DNA of 64,000 nt from Dendrophyllia cribrosa (Eukaryota; Cnidaria; Anthozoa; Scleractinia; Dendrophylliidae): positions 59,999,289 to 60,063,288 of the forward strand of contig JAJLRJ010000001.1 of the NCBI GenBank assembly GCA_024195265.1, written 5' to 3'. Of this stretch, positions 1-11,208 are shown one piece after another. A program made the translations under genes and the position numbers. A model generated the notes under the pieces. That model had not been told where the DNA came from and did no database searches. It saw only the letters and a program-made list of their open reading frames with translations. Positions within the stretch are counted from its first letter, which is position 1; every line of letters begins with the position of its first letter.

Positions 1-2
1 TA

Positions 3-1181
3 AATGGAGTCGCCATGGGCACCAAAATGGGACCAAGCTACGCTAACCTTTTTGTAGGCCACATCGAAGACAAATTTTTTAATCAGTACCACGGAACCAA
101 ACCCGAACTCTACGGCCGCTACATCGATGATTGCATTGGCGCTACCTCTTCCAGTAAAGAGGAACTTAATCAATTCATAACTTCTGTCAATACTTTTCAT
201 CCAGCTCTAAAATATACCTGGGAAATTTCCGAAACCTCAGTCGCTTTTCTTGACATTAATATTTCAATCAACGGTAACAGTTTATCCACAAGTGTGCACT
301 ACAAACCTACAGATTCCCACAGTTATCTGTTACATTCATCCTCACATCCATCGCACGTTAAAAACACCATTCCGTATTCTCAATTTCTCAGACTTCGACG
401 TCTATGTAGTGATGACTCTGATTTTTCCAACAAATCAGAAGAAATGTGCCAGTTTTTCAAGAAACGTGGGTACCCTGACTCTGTTGTTAATACGGGCCAA
501 CAACGTGCACAACAGATCGACAGACAGTCAGCACTACAAACGCCACAGAAGGAAGAGAACGAGAGAATTCCATTCACCCTCACTTTCCACCCACACAACA
601 ACACAGTCAAAAGCATCATTTTAAAAAATTTCAAATTACTCCAAAACGACCCCGAAACTGGCAGAATTTTTTCACAACCCCCACTAATTTCATTCAAACG
701 TGACAAAAACATAGGCAACTTTCTAGTTACGAGCGCACTGAAATCTGACGATGTACCGGGAACTTTCAAATGCACACGCACACGATGTAACACTTGTCCT
801 TTCATTCACAACGCGGACAAAATAACAGGACCCAAACGATCTATTAAAATCACTGATCGTTTTACATGCACCTCCGTAAATGTTATCTACTGCATTACAT
901 GTACTTTTTGCAAAAAGATATACATTGGCGAAACAGGGAGGAGACTGGGCGACCGTTTTCGTGAACATCTCCGAGACGTTGAAAAAAATGACAAAGACGC
1001 ATCCAAACCAGTCGCGCGCCATTTTAATCTTACTAACCATTCTAAACAACACATGACAATCTGCGGCGTTTCCCTACACCAGGGTAACACAGAAAGCCGT
1101 AAAAACCTAGAACAAAAAATCATCTTTCAAATCGGCACTCTCAAACCCCACGGAATCAACGAACGCTTTTCATTCAACTAA
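3..1181 (+). CDS. Penelope-like retroelement, 3' part of RT plus GIY-YIG endonuclease (5' cut by window edge)
   Basis: This is the C-terminal part of a Penelope-like element polyprotein, and the frame stays open to the window start. The first residues (MGTKMGPSYANLF) and YIDD (about residues 36-39 from the ATG at 15) are the reverse transcriptase palm with its catalytic Asp pair. After a linker come a Cys-rich stretch (CTRTRCNTC) and a GIY-YIG nuclease core (VIYCITCTFCKKIYIGETG, about residues 288-306) followed by the R..R..EHL helix. In this family the RT copies RNA at a target nicked by the GIY-YIG domain. No internal stop or frameshift is visible in 390 codons, so the copy may be young. 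Its 3' tail carries a hammerhead-like motif. Confidence 0.93.
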   Translation, partial: NGVAMGTKMGPSYANLFVGHIEDKFFNQYHGTKPELYGRYIDDCIGATSSSKEELNQFITSVNTFHPALKYTWEISETSVAFLDINISINGNSLSTSVHYKPTDSHSYLLHSSSHPSHVKNTIPYSQFLRLRRLCSDDSDFSNKSEEMCQFFKKRGYPDSVVNTGQQRAQQIDRQSALQTPQKEENERIPFTLTFHPHNNTVKSIILKNFKLLQNDPETGRIFSQPPLISFKRDKNIGNFLVTSALKSDDVPGTFKCTRTRCNTCPFIHNADKITGPKRSIKITDRFTCTSVNVIYCITCTFCKKIYIGETGRRLGDRFREHLRDVEKNDKDASKPVARHFNLTNHSKQHMTICGVSLHQGNTESRKNLEQKIIFQIGTLKPHGINERFSFN

Positions 1182-1270
1182 TCTACATTTGTTTTTCACG
1201 TCACCAAATTTCCACCAATAGCGTAGCTCCACCGCTTACTATATAAAACCACACACTACCCACAATTCCT

Positions 1271-1308
1271 TGATTCGCTCCGACGAAGGGCTAGCGCTCG
1301 AAACGTCA
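1271..1308 (+). ncRNA. Hammerhead-ribozyme-like motif in Penelope 3' tail (degenerate)
   Basis: About 90 bases after the Penelope stop codon the sequence reads CGACGA, a short stem (GGGC/GCTC around loop TAGC), then GAAACGTC. This is the CUGANGA-stem II-GAAA layout of a type I hammerhead, with one mismatch in the first core box (CCGACGA where CTGANGA is expected). Penelope-like elements are known to carry hammerhead motifs near their ends. Stem I closure was not fully verified, so activity is unknown. Confidence 0.5.
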
Positions 1309-2204
1309 GCTATTTGAATCTTTTTACGGTGGTCAATTTACCTTATCGACTCAGTCGATAAAACTAAATTCTCGTGTTTCATCCCCCCACCGACGCAGCA
1401 CCACAGTTAAAAGTGCATTAGAACAATCGATACAGTAAGAATACGGTTAAGTTCCCTCAAGTTACGGCAAAAAAAAAGAAACTTAGAGAATCGTATGGGT
1501 GAAGTGACGTCACAAAATGGTGTCTGGCAATGTTTTTTCGGAAGTAACCGATAAAGTGCAGCAAATCGTACAAGATTTTAGGAGTATAAAAAGAGAATGC
1601 ACGTTACGAAGAGAAGAGACTGTTGGTTCTTAAAAAAGTGAAAGGCTAAAAGAGCGCAGCAAACGAATTTAGTTTGTCTTGTTCCTGTTTTGGAAGACCT
1701 CAAAGTTGACTGTTGCAATAGTTCAAGCGCGATGTCACAAAATCGTTAATCACGCGTTTTCACCTGTTTTACTAGCATTTAATTGTCGCAGTACTGTTCA
1801 TCATCCATTAATTATCATTCGTAGACTGTTTCTTACTGGCATTTGATTTAAAAAAGTAGGAAAGAATTTGTACGTTGAATTTATAGAATTATCTATAGTG
1901 CCTCAGTTCCCTTGGATCTGAAATAGCAGACTTGGATTAGTTTTACGTTATCGTTCAAAGTCTTTTAACATAAGCAAATAACTGTTCTTGCTAAAATTAA
2001 GATGATCATACTACACATATTTCAAGACTTTAGCTATTGTGTTATGGAACTAAATGTGCGTAATGTTCCATTAATCATATGTTTGATACCTTAATCAAGG
2101 TCTAAGGCATAATACATTTCAGTGCTTTCAGATAGACTGACCTTCGAACGCGTCTCCATAATTTCTGATTACTGCTATTTCCTACAAGCTTATCATTTAC
2201 AATA
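1309..2204. other. Non-coding stretch, no feature recognised
   Basis: AT-rich sequence between the Penelope tail and the next transposon. No long reading frame, RNA gene or clear repeat was recognised. The 3' boundary of the Penelope copy could not be placed exactly and may lie within the first 100 bases. Confidence 0.5.
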
Positions 2205-2910
2205 CACGGTGGGCACAGAAGCCTCAAAAAGTGGCAAGGGTAATAATAACTTTTTCCGCTTTGATGTTGTTAACGTGAAATTTCACAACAGCACAGAACT
2301 CATGTTCACAAATCGAATATATTTTTCCATTATTTTTTTTGCAATTTTTGGCGGGAAAATGACGTCATAAAGTAGGCACCAAAGAAATAATTTAGTATTA
2401 TGGGATATCTGATGACAATTTCTGAAAGTACTCTTTACAAGCATCTCAAAACTGAAAAAATCTCGCAAATATGTTGATCCGATCAAAAGATATGACATTT
2501 CAAAATCTGAATTTCCCGCCCATATTCTGCTGGGGTCAAAGTTCATTTAGAATCAAATCGACTGAAAACTTGCGCTTCAAACTACTTTAACAGTTTTGAA
2601 CCTAGGAAGCTGAAATTTTACAACAATACAGAAGTTATCATTGGTTAAAATCCTATGATTTTTGTTTTTCAAATTTAAGTATTTTGGCGGGGAAAATGAC
2701 GTCACAAAGATGGCGCCAAAATGTTAAATTACTATTATGGGATATCTGATGACAGTTTCTGAAAGTACACGTCATAATAATTTCAAAAGTGAAAAAAGTT
2801 CGTAAATATGTTGATGCGATCCAAAGATATGGCATTTCGAAGTTGGTATTTCCGCCATTTTGTTACGACGGAAATATATGCCACTTTTTGAGGCTTCTGT
2901 GCCCACCGTG
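2205..2910. mobile_element. Non-autonomous DNA transposon, 706 bp, with internal dimer
   Basis: The ends are inverted repeats of about 32 bp beginning CACGGTGGGCACAGAAGCC. Flanking trinucleotides are ATA on both sides, a possible 3-bp target duplication. The interior contains two direct copies of a block of about 270 bp (about 2330-2525 and 2690-2865) sharing GGGATATCTGATGACA and a TGACGTCA-like segment. There is no transposase frame. The short frames inside it on either strand are not genes. Confidence 0.8.
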
Positions 2911-3756
2911 ATATTATATTAAGTCAAGTTAAGGAAAACTCATATGAACATAAAAAGCTGAACGGAATGTTGTGTTATGGCCGTTTGTGACCATATACTC
3001 AAAGTGCAAACTATTCAGCGACATTGTCTAATATAACAACTGCTGCATTGCTACCAATGTTTCGTGTAAAAAGTTACAAGCGGGAAGGGGAATAGAAGTA
3101 AGTACACTATTTCACTATTTCACAGGTGAGTGAAGCGTTTCCATTACGAGGTAGGTAAAATTTCTACTAATTTTGGGTGTGGTGTGGATCCGTGGTAGCA
3201 TAAACCATTAATACAATGGTTTTTGTTAGCGGTTACCGTCCTATTTATTGCTGGCACTTTTTAAAGACCAAAACGGTATCCTGGCTGGCAAATGGGAAAA
3301 ATAAATAAAAAAGCTGGGAAATAGTTTTTCCCCCTTAAAAAATGTTGCCCTGGCTGGCAAACACCATTGACAAAACCGATACTGGCTGGTTACTTCGATT
3401 GTCAAAATGCTTCTTGCTGGCTCTGAAGAGCGGATAGTTTTTTCCCACGGTAGTTAAATATTAACCGCAAATGTCGTTGCGAATGCTCAGGAATCATTTT
3501 GCGTAAATAGCAATTGAAATTAGAAAAGTTGGTCGTTGGGTACTCCTGCCTGAAGACTGTACGGCAACGTGTAAGGGATTACAGAACTTAGAATAATTAG
3601 AAATCTCTTTAATGCAGCCGCTAACGATCAATTCCGAAATAGCGCTATCAACAAATTCCCTATGGATCCTGGTCGAGTTTCTATTCTCAATAGAATAAGG
3701 TTGTGGAATTTCATCAAAACTATTGTATACCCGTATTCAATGACCTCTAGAACAAA
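2911..3756. other. Non-coding stretch with CTGGCTGG-rich segment
   Basis: No gene seen. Around 3280-3425 the motif CTGGCTGG or TGGCTGGC recurs at irregular intervals, perhaps part of an unrecognised repeat. The rest is unremarkable AT-rich sequence. Confidence 0.45.
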
Positions 3757-4620
3757 TTAAGATGCTCCAATATCACGCCAGAACTTTAAGTTTTCTTTCA
3801 ATTTCCCTTGCTTAAAGTTGGACGCCCCAGAGCACTGATCGAATTCATACGTTTCAAGCTTGTTTCTGTCCACTACTGGATCCCATTGTAGCCGTGCTGG
3901 GTAGTTTTGGGCGACTACATTCTGCGGCCCAATGACCTGGTCTGCCACATCTGTGGCACAAATCATATTGCCGTATTCCGGGAAAAAAGCGTCCACCTTG
4001 GGGACAAAAATAACGCACACTATTCCTAGAAGCAGAAAAATTAGAAATTGAATTCCCGACATTGCTTGAATTGCTCTGCTGAGCCAAACGAGCTTTTCTT
4101 GGTTAGCTTTATTTTTATCTGCAGCCCTTTTCTCGGCTTTTTTAATCTTTTTAGCGTCGGCCTCGTCATCGGGCAATTCGTCATCGACATATCTTATAAT
4201 TGTTGACCAGCCAAACTCGGACTTATCAGCCAACTTTATCAGTTTCTGTCTTTCTTTAATTAATTGAATACCTTCCTTGAGTTGTTCCTTGGCTTTGTCG
4301 ATATTACCACTCCGTAGCGCCTGTAGAGCTCTCTCACTTGTCCTCTAGATCTGGACCTTCTTGTTGTGCTCGAACTGATGTTCGTTCCCCTTCTTTTTGA
4401 AGCTAGGCTTCTCGTCCGTCTCCAATTCGCTCGCTAATTGTGAACCAAGCTCCCCCTGCTGCTTCAACAGATTCGTCTCCAGAGTTGAAAGCCGAGAGTC
4501 TACTGCCACGAGGATGGCGTCCTTTTGGGCGTCAATCAGGGCTTGTAGCTCTGGGGTAATAACTGAATCCTGATTCTTCGTCTTCGATGGGCCAGCCGGT
4601 GTCTCATCTCGGTCACTCAT
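3757..4620 (-). pseudogene. DIRS-like retrotransposon 5' fragment: gag-like protein and start of RT region, broken
   Basis: Reading right to left, a gag-like frame starts at 4620 (MSDRDETPAG) and runs to a single in-frame stop at 4345-4347, then resumes in the same frame to about 4090 (Lys/Glu-rich helix). A shift then moves the reading to another frame that holds a CCHC zinc knuckle (CHRCGRPGHWAAEC, about 3900-3960). The last residues (LKENLKFWRDIGAS) resemble the segment that precedes the RT in DIRS/Ngaro-type elements, after which homology ends at 3757. So this is a 5' piece with at least one stop and two frame changes. Confidence is high for a retroelement gag and moderate for the DIRS assignment. 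Confidence 0.72.
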
Positions 4621-4869
4621 TAGACTGAAAAAGAGGAGAACAAAGATAAAATTATGAGTGAGTGCGGCTACCAAAGCGAACACCAAGAGGACGAATATTC
4701 CCTCAACACCCCCTAATATACCATCACCAAATCCCTTGATAATACATACCGTCGAGAGAATATTTTTTCGCTAATTTGCAAACCGCGAAAAAATTCATTT
4801 TTTCAGATGCGAAACTGTTATGATGTCAGTGACTGTATGATAAAAGCAACAAAACACACTCCTCAAGAG

Positions 4870-5625
4870 TCCAGTCCCCAACGAATGGTCTCGGTGGAAA
4901 GCTGCTCGGAAAGCTTTTGTCATCTTAAAAATTCGTTATAAATTAAATACTATAAGAACAACAACAACAACATCCAGCAAGGGCTGACAACTGCGTAGAA
5001 AAAGTAACGCAACAATGGCATGATTGAGACCAAACCGAAAGTTTAAATGCAACTGTGGATAGCTATTTCGCCGTTATTGCGGCTCATCGGCACAGTGTAG
5101 CAACAAGTTCGAGTATAAACTAACCTTGGTTATAAACTCCGGATATGACCTCAAGATCATATGTCTGTCCACGTGCACAGCTTACGCCATACACAGTGAT
5201 AAATTAGATTAAAAAATAGAGTTTTCTTTAGTAAAATCAGTGTCGCTTCAAACTTTCGTGACATCGAAAAATGTAACGCCTTTTGTTTTCGGAGGGATAA
5301 AAAAACGTTGTCTTGGGTACAAAATAAGGTCGGTTAATGTTAGGATTTTCGGAAAGGTGAAAGCAGTCAGTCAATTTGAGGATAAGATTCCTTTCCCTAA
5401 AATTTTCTGCCGCTGAAATATTCATCTAAAAGAACCAAAAAGCTCTAAATTTATTAGCTTTTGTACAGTTTCCGTTTAAAGGCGCTAAAATGCTATGAAA
5501 AACAGTACAACGGCATTCAAGCGTTTTCCTATACATTCCTTATTGGGTTCCCTGTGCATTCCTTATTGGGCCCCATGTGCATTCCTTATTGGTTTCCCTG
5601 TGCATTCCTTGTTTAGTTGATGCCC
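4870..5625. repeat. Segment paralogous to 50640-51490
   Basis: Colinear, diverged similarity to the region just upstream of the membrane-protein gene at 51517. Shared blocks include TCATCTTAAAAATTCG, a CTTTTGTTT..CGGAGGGATAAAAA block, GGATTTTCGGAAAG and a final CATTCCTTGTT block. The right-hand copy also contains a 452-bp MITE missing here, so the duplication or transposition predates that insertion. No exon of the membrane-protein family was found next to this copy. Confidence 0.65.
5531..5613. repeat. Short tandem repeat, about 21-bp unit, 4 copies
   Basis: Four imperfect copies of a unit reading GTGCATTCCTTATTGGGTTCC. The paralogous site near 51460 has only one copy, so the array expanded locally. 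Confidence 0.85.
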
Positions 5626-6872
5626 CTGATTCCCAAAAGAAGAATGCTGGTAGCAACAACGCTTGCCATTTTTATAGAGGCTCGCGGGCGCACGAAAAGA
5701 CAAACGATTGGGAATGAGTCTTTAAAATAGTTCATCAGGGAATTTATCACATGAGACAACTTTACGCTGCGTTATTTAGTGCATGTAATGATTCAAGATT
5801 TCCATTTTTGTTGGCGAAAACTAGCAAATCCGTCCGAATTATGTTTTTTTGTTGCTGTTTTTAGTTAATTTTCTTTTGTTCTACCCTAATAAAAGGAGGC
5901 GTAATTTGGGGGCGAATGAGCGCTGAGTTAAACAAACCGCGGACTGGGGCGAGTCAAAAGAGGCGACCAAGGGTGTGGGAGTCAGGCAACACTCTTTCAC
6001 TCCTCCCAGCCCCCGTCGTTTTGGAAACCAAAATGGCGGTCAAACATTAACAAATTTTATTTATGCACATCCGAGCCAAAAAAACGCCTTCATTTTAGGC
6101 ATTTTTTTAACTTCCTTGTAAGCATACATCTTCTGCCCTTTCACCGACCAAAGACCGACCGCTGCCTCCAAATTGAAATTCTCAGCTCCTTCGTATTTTG
6201 CTTAGTCATTGTAAAGGGACAGATACAAGCTGTATGTTTGGCACATTAGCGAAGCTTATTTACAAAAGCCTTCTATCCTCATAACAGCAGTGGCCATTTT
6301 CGCTTTTGTTCATCGTAAGTTTAGCTTTTTTAAAATTCAGTACAACTTTGCATAAACGCGCTAGCTCAATCGCATGTAATCAAGACCTGATTCTTCCGAA
6401 AAGATATCCCTAAATCAAACAAGCACCTTTAACAAAACGCCACAACTTTGCAAGAACATTCAGCAGGGGAGAAAGGTATTCATATTCGTGATACCCTTAG
6501 TATTTCATCTCCAAATAAGTCAGCCTGTGTTTTTGTCCGCATAATTCATTCCGTTTATGGTATGGCTGATCTCTTAAACATACACATGTTCGCAGCTTGC
6601 TCTCCGTACTGCCGAATCCGGCATATTTTATCTTATCCTGTGCTGACATTAAGCAGTATAATTGTTTGTTGCTTAAATTGCCACAGTTTTCCATTTTCTT
6701 CTGAGAGGAAAATGTTCCTTATTAGTTGTTTTTTTTTTAATTTTTTTCCGCGATATGAAAGAAAAATGAAAACAATTCTATTTCAGCTCTGATAAAATGA
6801 TTGTAGACAAAATTGATAATCATAAAACAGGAATGGAAAAAACGTTTTTCGAGTAATTAAATTGTAAATCGT
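5626..6872. other. Non-coding stretch, nothing recognised
   Basis: No coding frame with recognisable content, RNA gene or bounded repeat was identified. The longest open frames are AT-rich and lack any family signature. Confidence 0.5.
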
Positions 6873-6880
6873 CTCTAAAC

Positions 6881-6992
6881 TAGCCTGTGAACAGGCTTCT
6901 TTTTGGGGAATTGGGTTAGGTTAAAATCGGCGAGCGAACTCGCCGATTTTAACCTAACCCAATTCCATAAAAAGAAGCCTGTTCACAGGCTA
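6881..6992. mobile_element. Near-perfect foldback element, 112 bp, with 8-bp target duplication
   Basis: Two arms of about 53 bp beginning TAGCCTGTGAACAGGC mirror each other around the centre CGAGCGAACTCG, with only a few mismatches near GGGGAATT/AATTCC. It is flanked on both sides by CTCTAAAC (6873-6880 and 6993-7000). An 8-bp duplication fits hAT-type insertion. The transcript would form a very long hairpin. Confidence 0.88.
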
Positions 6993-7000
6993 CTCTAAAC

Positions 7001-8053
7001 TGATCATAATTCTATGACTTCTATGCATGACGAATCGGAATAATACATGTTCAAGTGTTTTTACATGGCTTATTTGTTCGTTCTGAGTGTATTTTAAGTG
7101 CAGTGCTAATACGTATGCATGACAGCGAGTTCCTTCCTCTCCTTTCCTTCCTCTCCTTTCCTTAATAATTAATTCCATGAACGCGTTTCTTCTGAAAGAA
7201 GGTTTCACGCTCTGCATAGTGTCGATCAACCTTTTCAGTTCAAAGAGCACCGTGTTTTAAAATTTAAACTGCGAAAAGAAAAATCTCAAAATGTATTTTT
7301 AACAATATTTAACAAACAAACAGCGCCACGTAGCTTTGACTCATCCCATGCAGTCAAAAAGTTACAACCACGTTAAATCGTACGAAGGGTCCTCCCAAAA
7401 ATGGAAAACTCCGTAAAAAGTCAAGGAATTACTTTATACTGTAACGCCCGTCGCCAATCCTTCACGAGGAAGTTAGAGATGCGAATATTTCGTGAAAATT
7501 TTACTTTGTAAAAGGTTTTCGAACAGTATACCTATCGCTGATATAGCTTGATATTGATGCTAATAGTTTGTATGTCTTATAGCGGATGACTGAAAAACAA
7601 TTAACAGGATATGTTTGTCTTTAATCTTGATGTCATAATATCATATCGGATATTCTTCAAGAGTTGCGTTTACGGGAGAAACGTCAAGAGATCGTTTTTT
7701 TTTTGTAAAATTATCTTCAGTAAAGTTAAATAATCGATCGCAAGTTGACACCTATTTTAATTTTATTCCATTTTTCAATACTACTTTTGCAAAATTGTGA
7801 TATTCCTGAGCTTTCGATTATTAAAAACACTACGGATCAATAATAATAAAAATACGTCTTCTTCACTGTTTTCATTTTCTCCGGTTATGCCTAATTACCA
7901 TATTCTAGGAAATAAATATATTCAAAATCGGGATTTAGTTTTTCGAGGCATTTCCGAATTGCATATGAATTTACTAATTGTTGTTTTTCTTTATTTTTAT
8001 TTTATCTGGCTTTTTTATAGCTATATCTTTGCAACAAGAATGAGCTTTCTATA
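7001..8053. other. Non-coding stretch, nothing recognised
   Basis: A short pyrimidine-rich repeat (CCTTCCTCTCCTTT, twice near 7133-7160) is the only visible structure. No gene was recognised on either strand. Confidence 0.5.
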
Positions 8054-9079
8054 CAGTATGTTGCCCAGTTTCCGGCCACTTTAGTTTGTAATCGCTATAA
8101 CTCCTTTGTTTTGCACGGAAAATTTCTCAATTTCCTTTCAAAGACAGTTCATTTACTTACCTTTAAAACGTTAAATGGTTGGCGACCTTCCCCAAGTATT
8201 AAAGAAATTATACCATTTTTCGCAAAACTAGTAAGTTGCCCAGTTTCCGGCCAGCTAGCCCAGTTTCCGGCCACCGACTTAAAGTAAATTTTCCTTGAAA
8301 CCGCTCGACGTAAACCGACTTGTAAGTCCCTTGATAATAGTGGTCGCCTAGTTATAAATATCAGGTAAGTTTCAATATTAAGCTTTGTCGCCTACTGTTT
8401 TACTATTCAAAATACGTATGACCTTAGTGACCCGGAAGCGTGTCTTCCGCAGTTTGTTGACAGACTACTACAAAAACAAATCATGACTTACGTACTTTTA
8501 GTCACGCTATACATGCATAAGCTGTTGTTAATTCGTAATCTTTGTTACACTAACACATGTATCTTTAATTTCTCGACCAGGAAATTTTAATATTCGGTTC
8601 TTTCACTTAATAAGAAATAGGTTTTGAGCAATGTGTCTTTTAGTGGCCGGAAACTGGCACACTAGGTCGAAATCTTCGCTGAGAGTTGACTGCTAAAATT
8701 TCAGGAACAGCCCTATTCCAGCTGACGATGATAGATTCCCTAATCACTTTCATCTTTAATCTAATATTTGTCCAAAAATTATGAAGCTCCTTGAGATATT
8801 TCCTGTGAAACGAGCTATTTGTTTATCTACGGTAGTTTTGATGTGCAGTGAAACGAGCCAAAATTAATCGCTAAACGTTCAATCACCTGGACAAAACATT
8901 TCCTTCCTCAGCCGTTCCTTGTTCAAAAAGAACGCCAAAACCACCAATGTGTAGCGGAAATGTTCGTCTTTCTTTCGGAACGCTTCGGTGGACGAAAATT
9001 TAAAACTCCGACGAACATAACCGACGTAATTGTTTTTTGGCCGGAAACTGGTACTGGCCGGAAACTGGGCAACACACTG
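8054..9079. mobile_element. Tc1/mariner- or pogo-like non-autonomous element, 1026 bp, TA target
   Basis: Inverted ends of about 25 bp (CAGTrTGTTGCCCAGTTTCC...) are flanked by TA on each side. The core motif CCCAGTTTCCGGCCA or its complement recurs inside near both ends (8229-8275, 8641-8660, 9038-9070). These subterminal copies look like transposase binding sites. No transposase frame remains. Confidence 0.85.
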
Positions 9080-9440
9080 TAACTTGCATTATCATGGAGC
9101 AGGTGCTAAAAATACTTTCAATTGTTTCTTAATCGAAGGGGCGATCGCTTATGAAGGTCTTATGAATAACGGAAGGCGCCTAACTTCGTAAGATGATTGG
9201 CGTTTGGAAATGTTAACAATGCAGTTTGATGCTTTAAAAACATAATGATCTTATATTCAACAGATGGACTGAGCGAGTTGAAGCTAATTTACATTAAAAT
9301 TTATTTATGGTGTTGGTTTGACAAACACATAAATATCAGACGCGCTTTTAATGGGAATACTGCTCACCAGTTGATCATCTCGAATTGCAATCCAGATACG
9401 GGTATGTTTACATTTGTTGCTGTTCACAAGTAGTTAAATG

Positions 9441-9517
<77 letters not shown>

Positions 9518-10520
9518 AGGTAACCGCAATATCGGCCTTTTAATACTGGGGAGAGAAAAATCCATCGTGTTTTCGAACTCAAAAGAAGGCGGGAAATATT
9601 GAGAAACGATGTGTTTAAAACCGGGCAGGCTTAGCTTACGAGGGCACGATTAGCCTATGCTGATTTAAGGCTGTAAATTATTCGCCCTTACATCTGTAGC
9701 TAGATTCTAACCTCTTTAGCATTTTCGTTCAAACTGAAGATTTGCAGCATATGTATTTTCTGTCCTCCTTTGTGTTTTGCAACGTTATCCGTAACAAGTT
9801 CAATGTCCATCATTAGCTTGCTTGCCCATATTTGGTCTGTTATCTATAAGTTCCATTGCCTTTGCCAAACTACAGGAAACAAATTTATTTAATCAAGTAA
9901 ACAAAACTGAAACCGTTGCTGAAGTGAAAAGGACGTGACCGGAAGAGGGGATTTCTTCTCGATTCACTGGAATAGCCGACATTTAAGTTCTACGGAAATC
10001 AAGAAAACGTACAGACTTAAACCTGCCGAACTCACAAGATTTTTGATCTTCGGAAATTGCTTTTCTTTGTTCGATGAAAAACGTTTGTTGATTTAGTTCA
10101 GGTCATTTTTGTCGGTTCCAGGCATATTGCTCAGAGTTGCCATAAGCGACAGTAGATGAGGTCATTCAAGTGATATTTTCGTTTCAAAACTGTGAAATAT
10201 GACACAGCATTGAACATATGTGGCCTGCAGTAATTTCACTGTTGAGCTCATTTATTGAATGAATCGCCAAACATGTTTCTCAGCCATTGTAAACCAAGAC
10301 GAAATGCATGATCGTATACAATGTGCTAAAAGTGGTATCGTGTCTTTCGCCTGCCAGACTTGCTCTAAAATTATTACAGCACAGCTGCATTACTTGATAA
10401 TTATATAACTGTCAGCCATAGTGGAGACACATCCATGAAGTGTTAGCAGCTAAGCCTTAGGGCTTAGCCTTAAATGTTTAACTTCTTAACTCCTCAATAG
10501 ATCCCAACCTGCATATGGCT
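9080..10520. other. Non-coding stretch, nothing recognised apart from the TA tract
   Basis: No coding frame with family features was found. The only structure seen is the TA microsatellite at 9443-9514. Confidence 0.5.
9443..9514. repeat. (AT)n microsatellite, 72 bp
   Basis: Uninterrupted alternating AT run. Confidence 0.97.
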
Positions 10521-10524
10521 CCTA

Positions 10525-10617
10525 AGTATAAATTTATACAGAGAAGAGAAAAGACACTTCAAACTTTCCTAAGTATATAAATTTATACAGAATAGAGAAG
10601 AGACACTTAAAACTTCC
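10525..10617. repeat. Direct repeat, two copies of a unit of about 50 bp
   Basis: Two copies of a unit containing CTAAGTATA.AAATTTATACAGA..AGAGAA.AGACACTT.AAACTT stand in tandem. Confidence 0.8.
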
Positions 10618-10869
10618 TTTCAGTCCTTTTGCCGAATATTAATTAAGAAGAGTGTTCACGATCGTAGCTTTTATTTAAACTGGCCACACGTTAGGATTTC
10701 GTCCAAGCACTGACTTCAAAGCTACAACCACCTTGTTACACTATGGTTCAATTAATGTTCAACTCTGTGTGTAGACTGCAAAACAGTCAGGTCGGTTTTT
10801 CCCTCTTAAGCCATGCGAGGTTCGAAGCAAGAGGCGCGAAGCGCCGATCCGCGCGCGAGCCTCACTCTA

Positions 10870-11208
10870 GGTTGTGCCTAAATCATACCGTCCAGAAGGA
10901 CGTCGGACACCTTATTGAGACTTATATAACGTAATGTCGACACTTAGAATTTTATTTTCAATAAATTTTTAAGTGTAAAAAAGAAAATCTAAAATCCCCA
11001 CTCAGGATTGAACCTGTGACCTCAGCTAGGCTTAGGCTTATATAGCCTACCGTACCACTGTACCACCTAGCTTCTCGGGTTGCTTAGTCCTAAATTTAAC
11101 TAAATAAACTGCTGCCCCACCCTCAACTGAAAGCTAACCAGTTACTCCGTTATATAAGTCTCAATAAGGTGTCCAACGTCCTTCTGGACGGTATGATTTG
11201 GGCTTGAC
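10870..11208. mobile_element. MULE-like MITE, copy 1, 339 bp, carrying a tRNA-like insert
   Basis: Inverted ends of about 55 bp contain AAATCATACCGTCCAGAAGG and TCGGACACCTTATTGAGA. The element is flanked by the direct repeat CCTCACTCTA (10860-10869 and 11209-11218). The same family recurs at 55737-55930. A 9-10 bp duplication is typical of Mutator-like transposition. A tRNA-like sequence sits inside this copy and is absent from the other. Confidence 0.82.
10994..11074 (-). repeat. tRNA-like sequence (SINE head or tRNA pseudogene)
   Basis: On the minus strand it has an A-box-like stretch (GGTGGTACAGTGGTACGG) and a B-box-like stretch (GGTCACAGGTTCAATCC) at tRNA-like spacing. Acceptor pairing looks poor, so it is more likely SINE-derived than a working tRNA. 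Confidence 0.55.

Noticed and set aside
3757..4233. Membrane protein suggested by the hydrophobic run after AIQAMSGI
   Set aside because: The hydrophobic residues come from reading the gag zinc-knuckle region in the wrong frame.
10743..10934. 63-codon plus-strand frame
   Set aside because: It runs into a MITE end and has no family signature.
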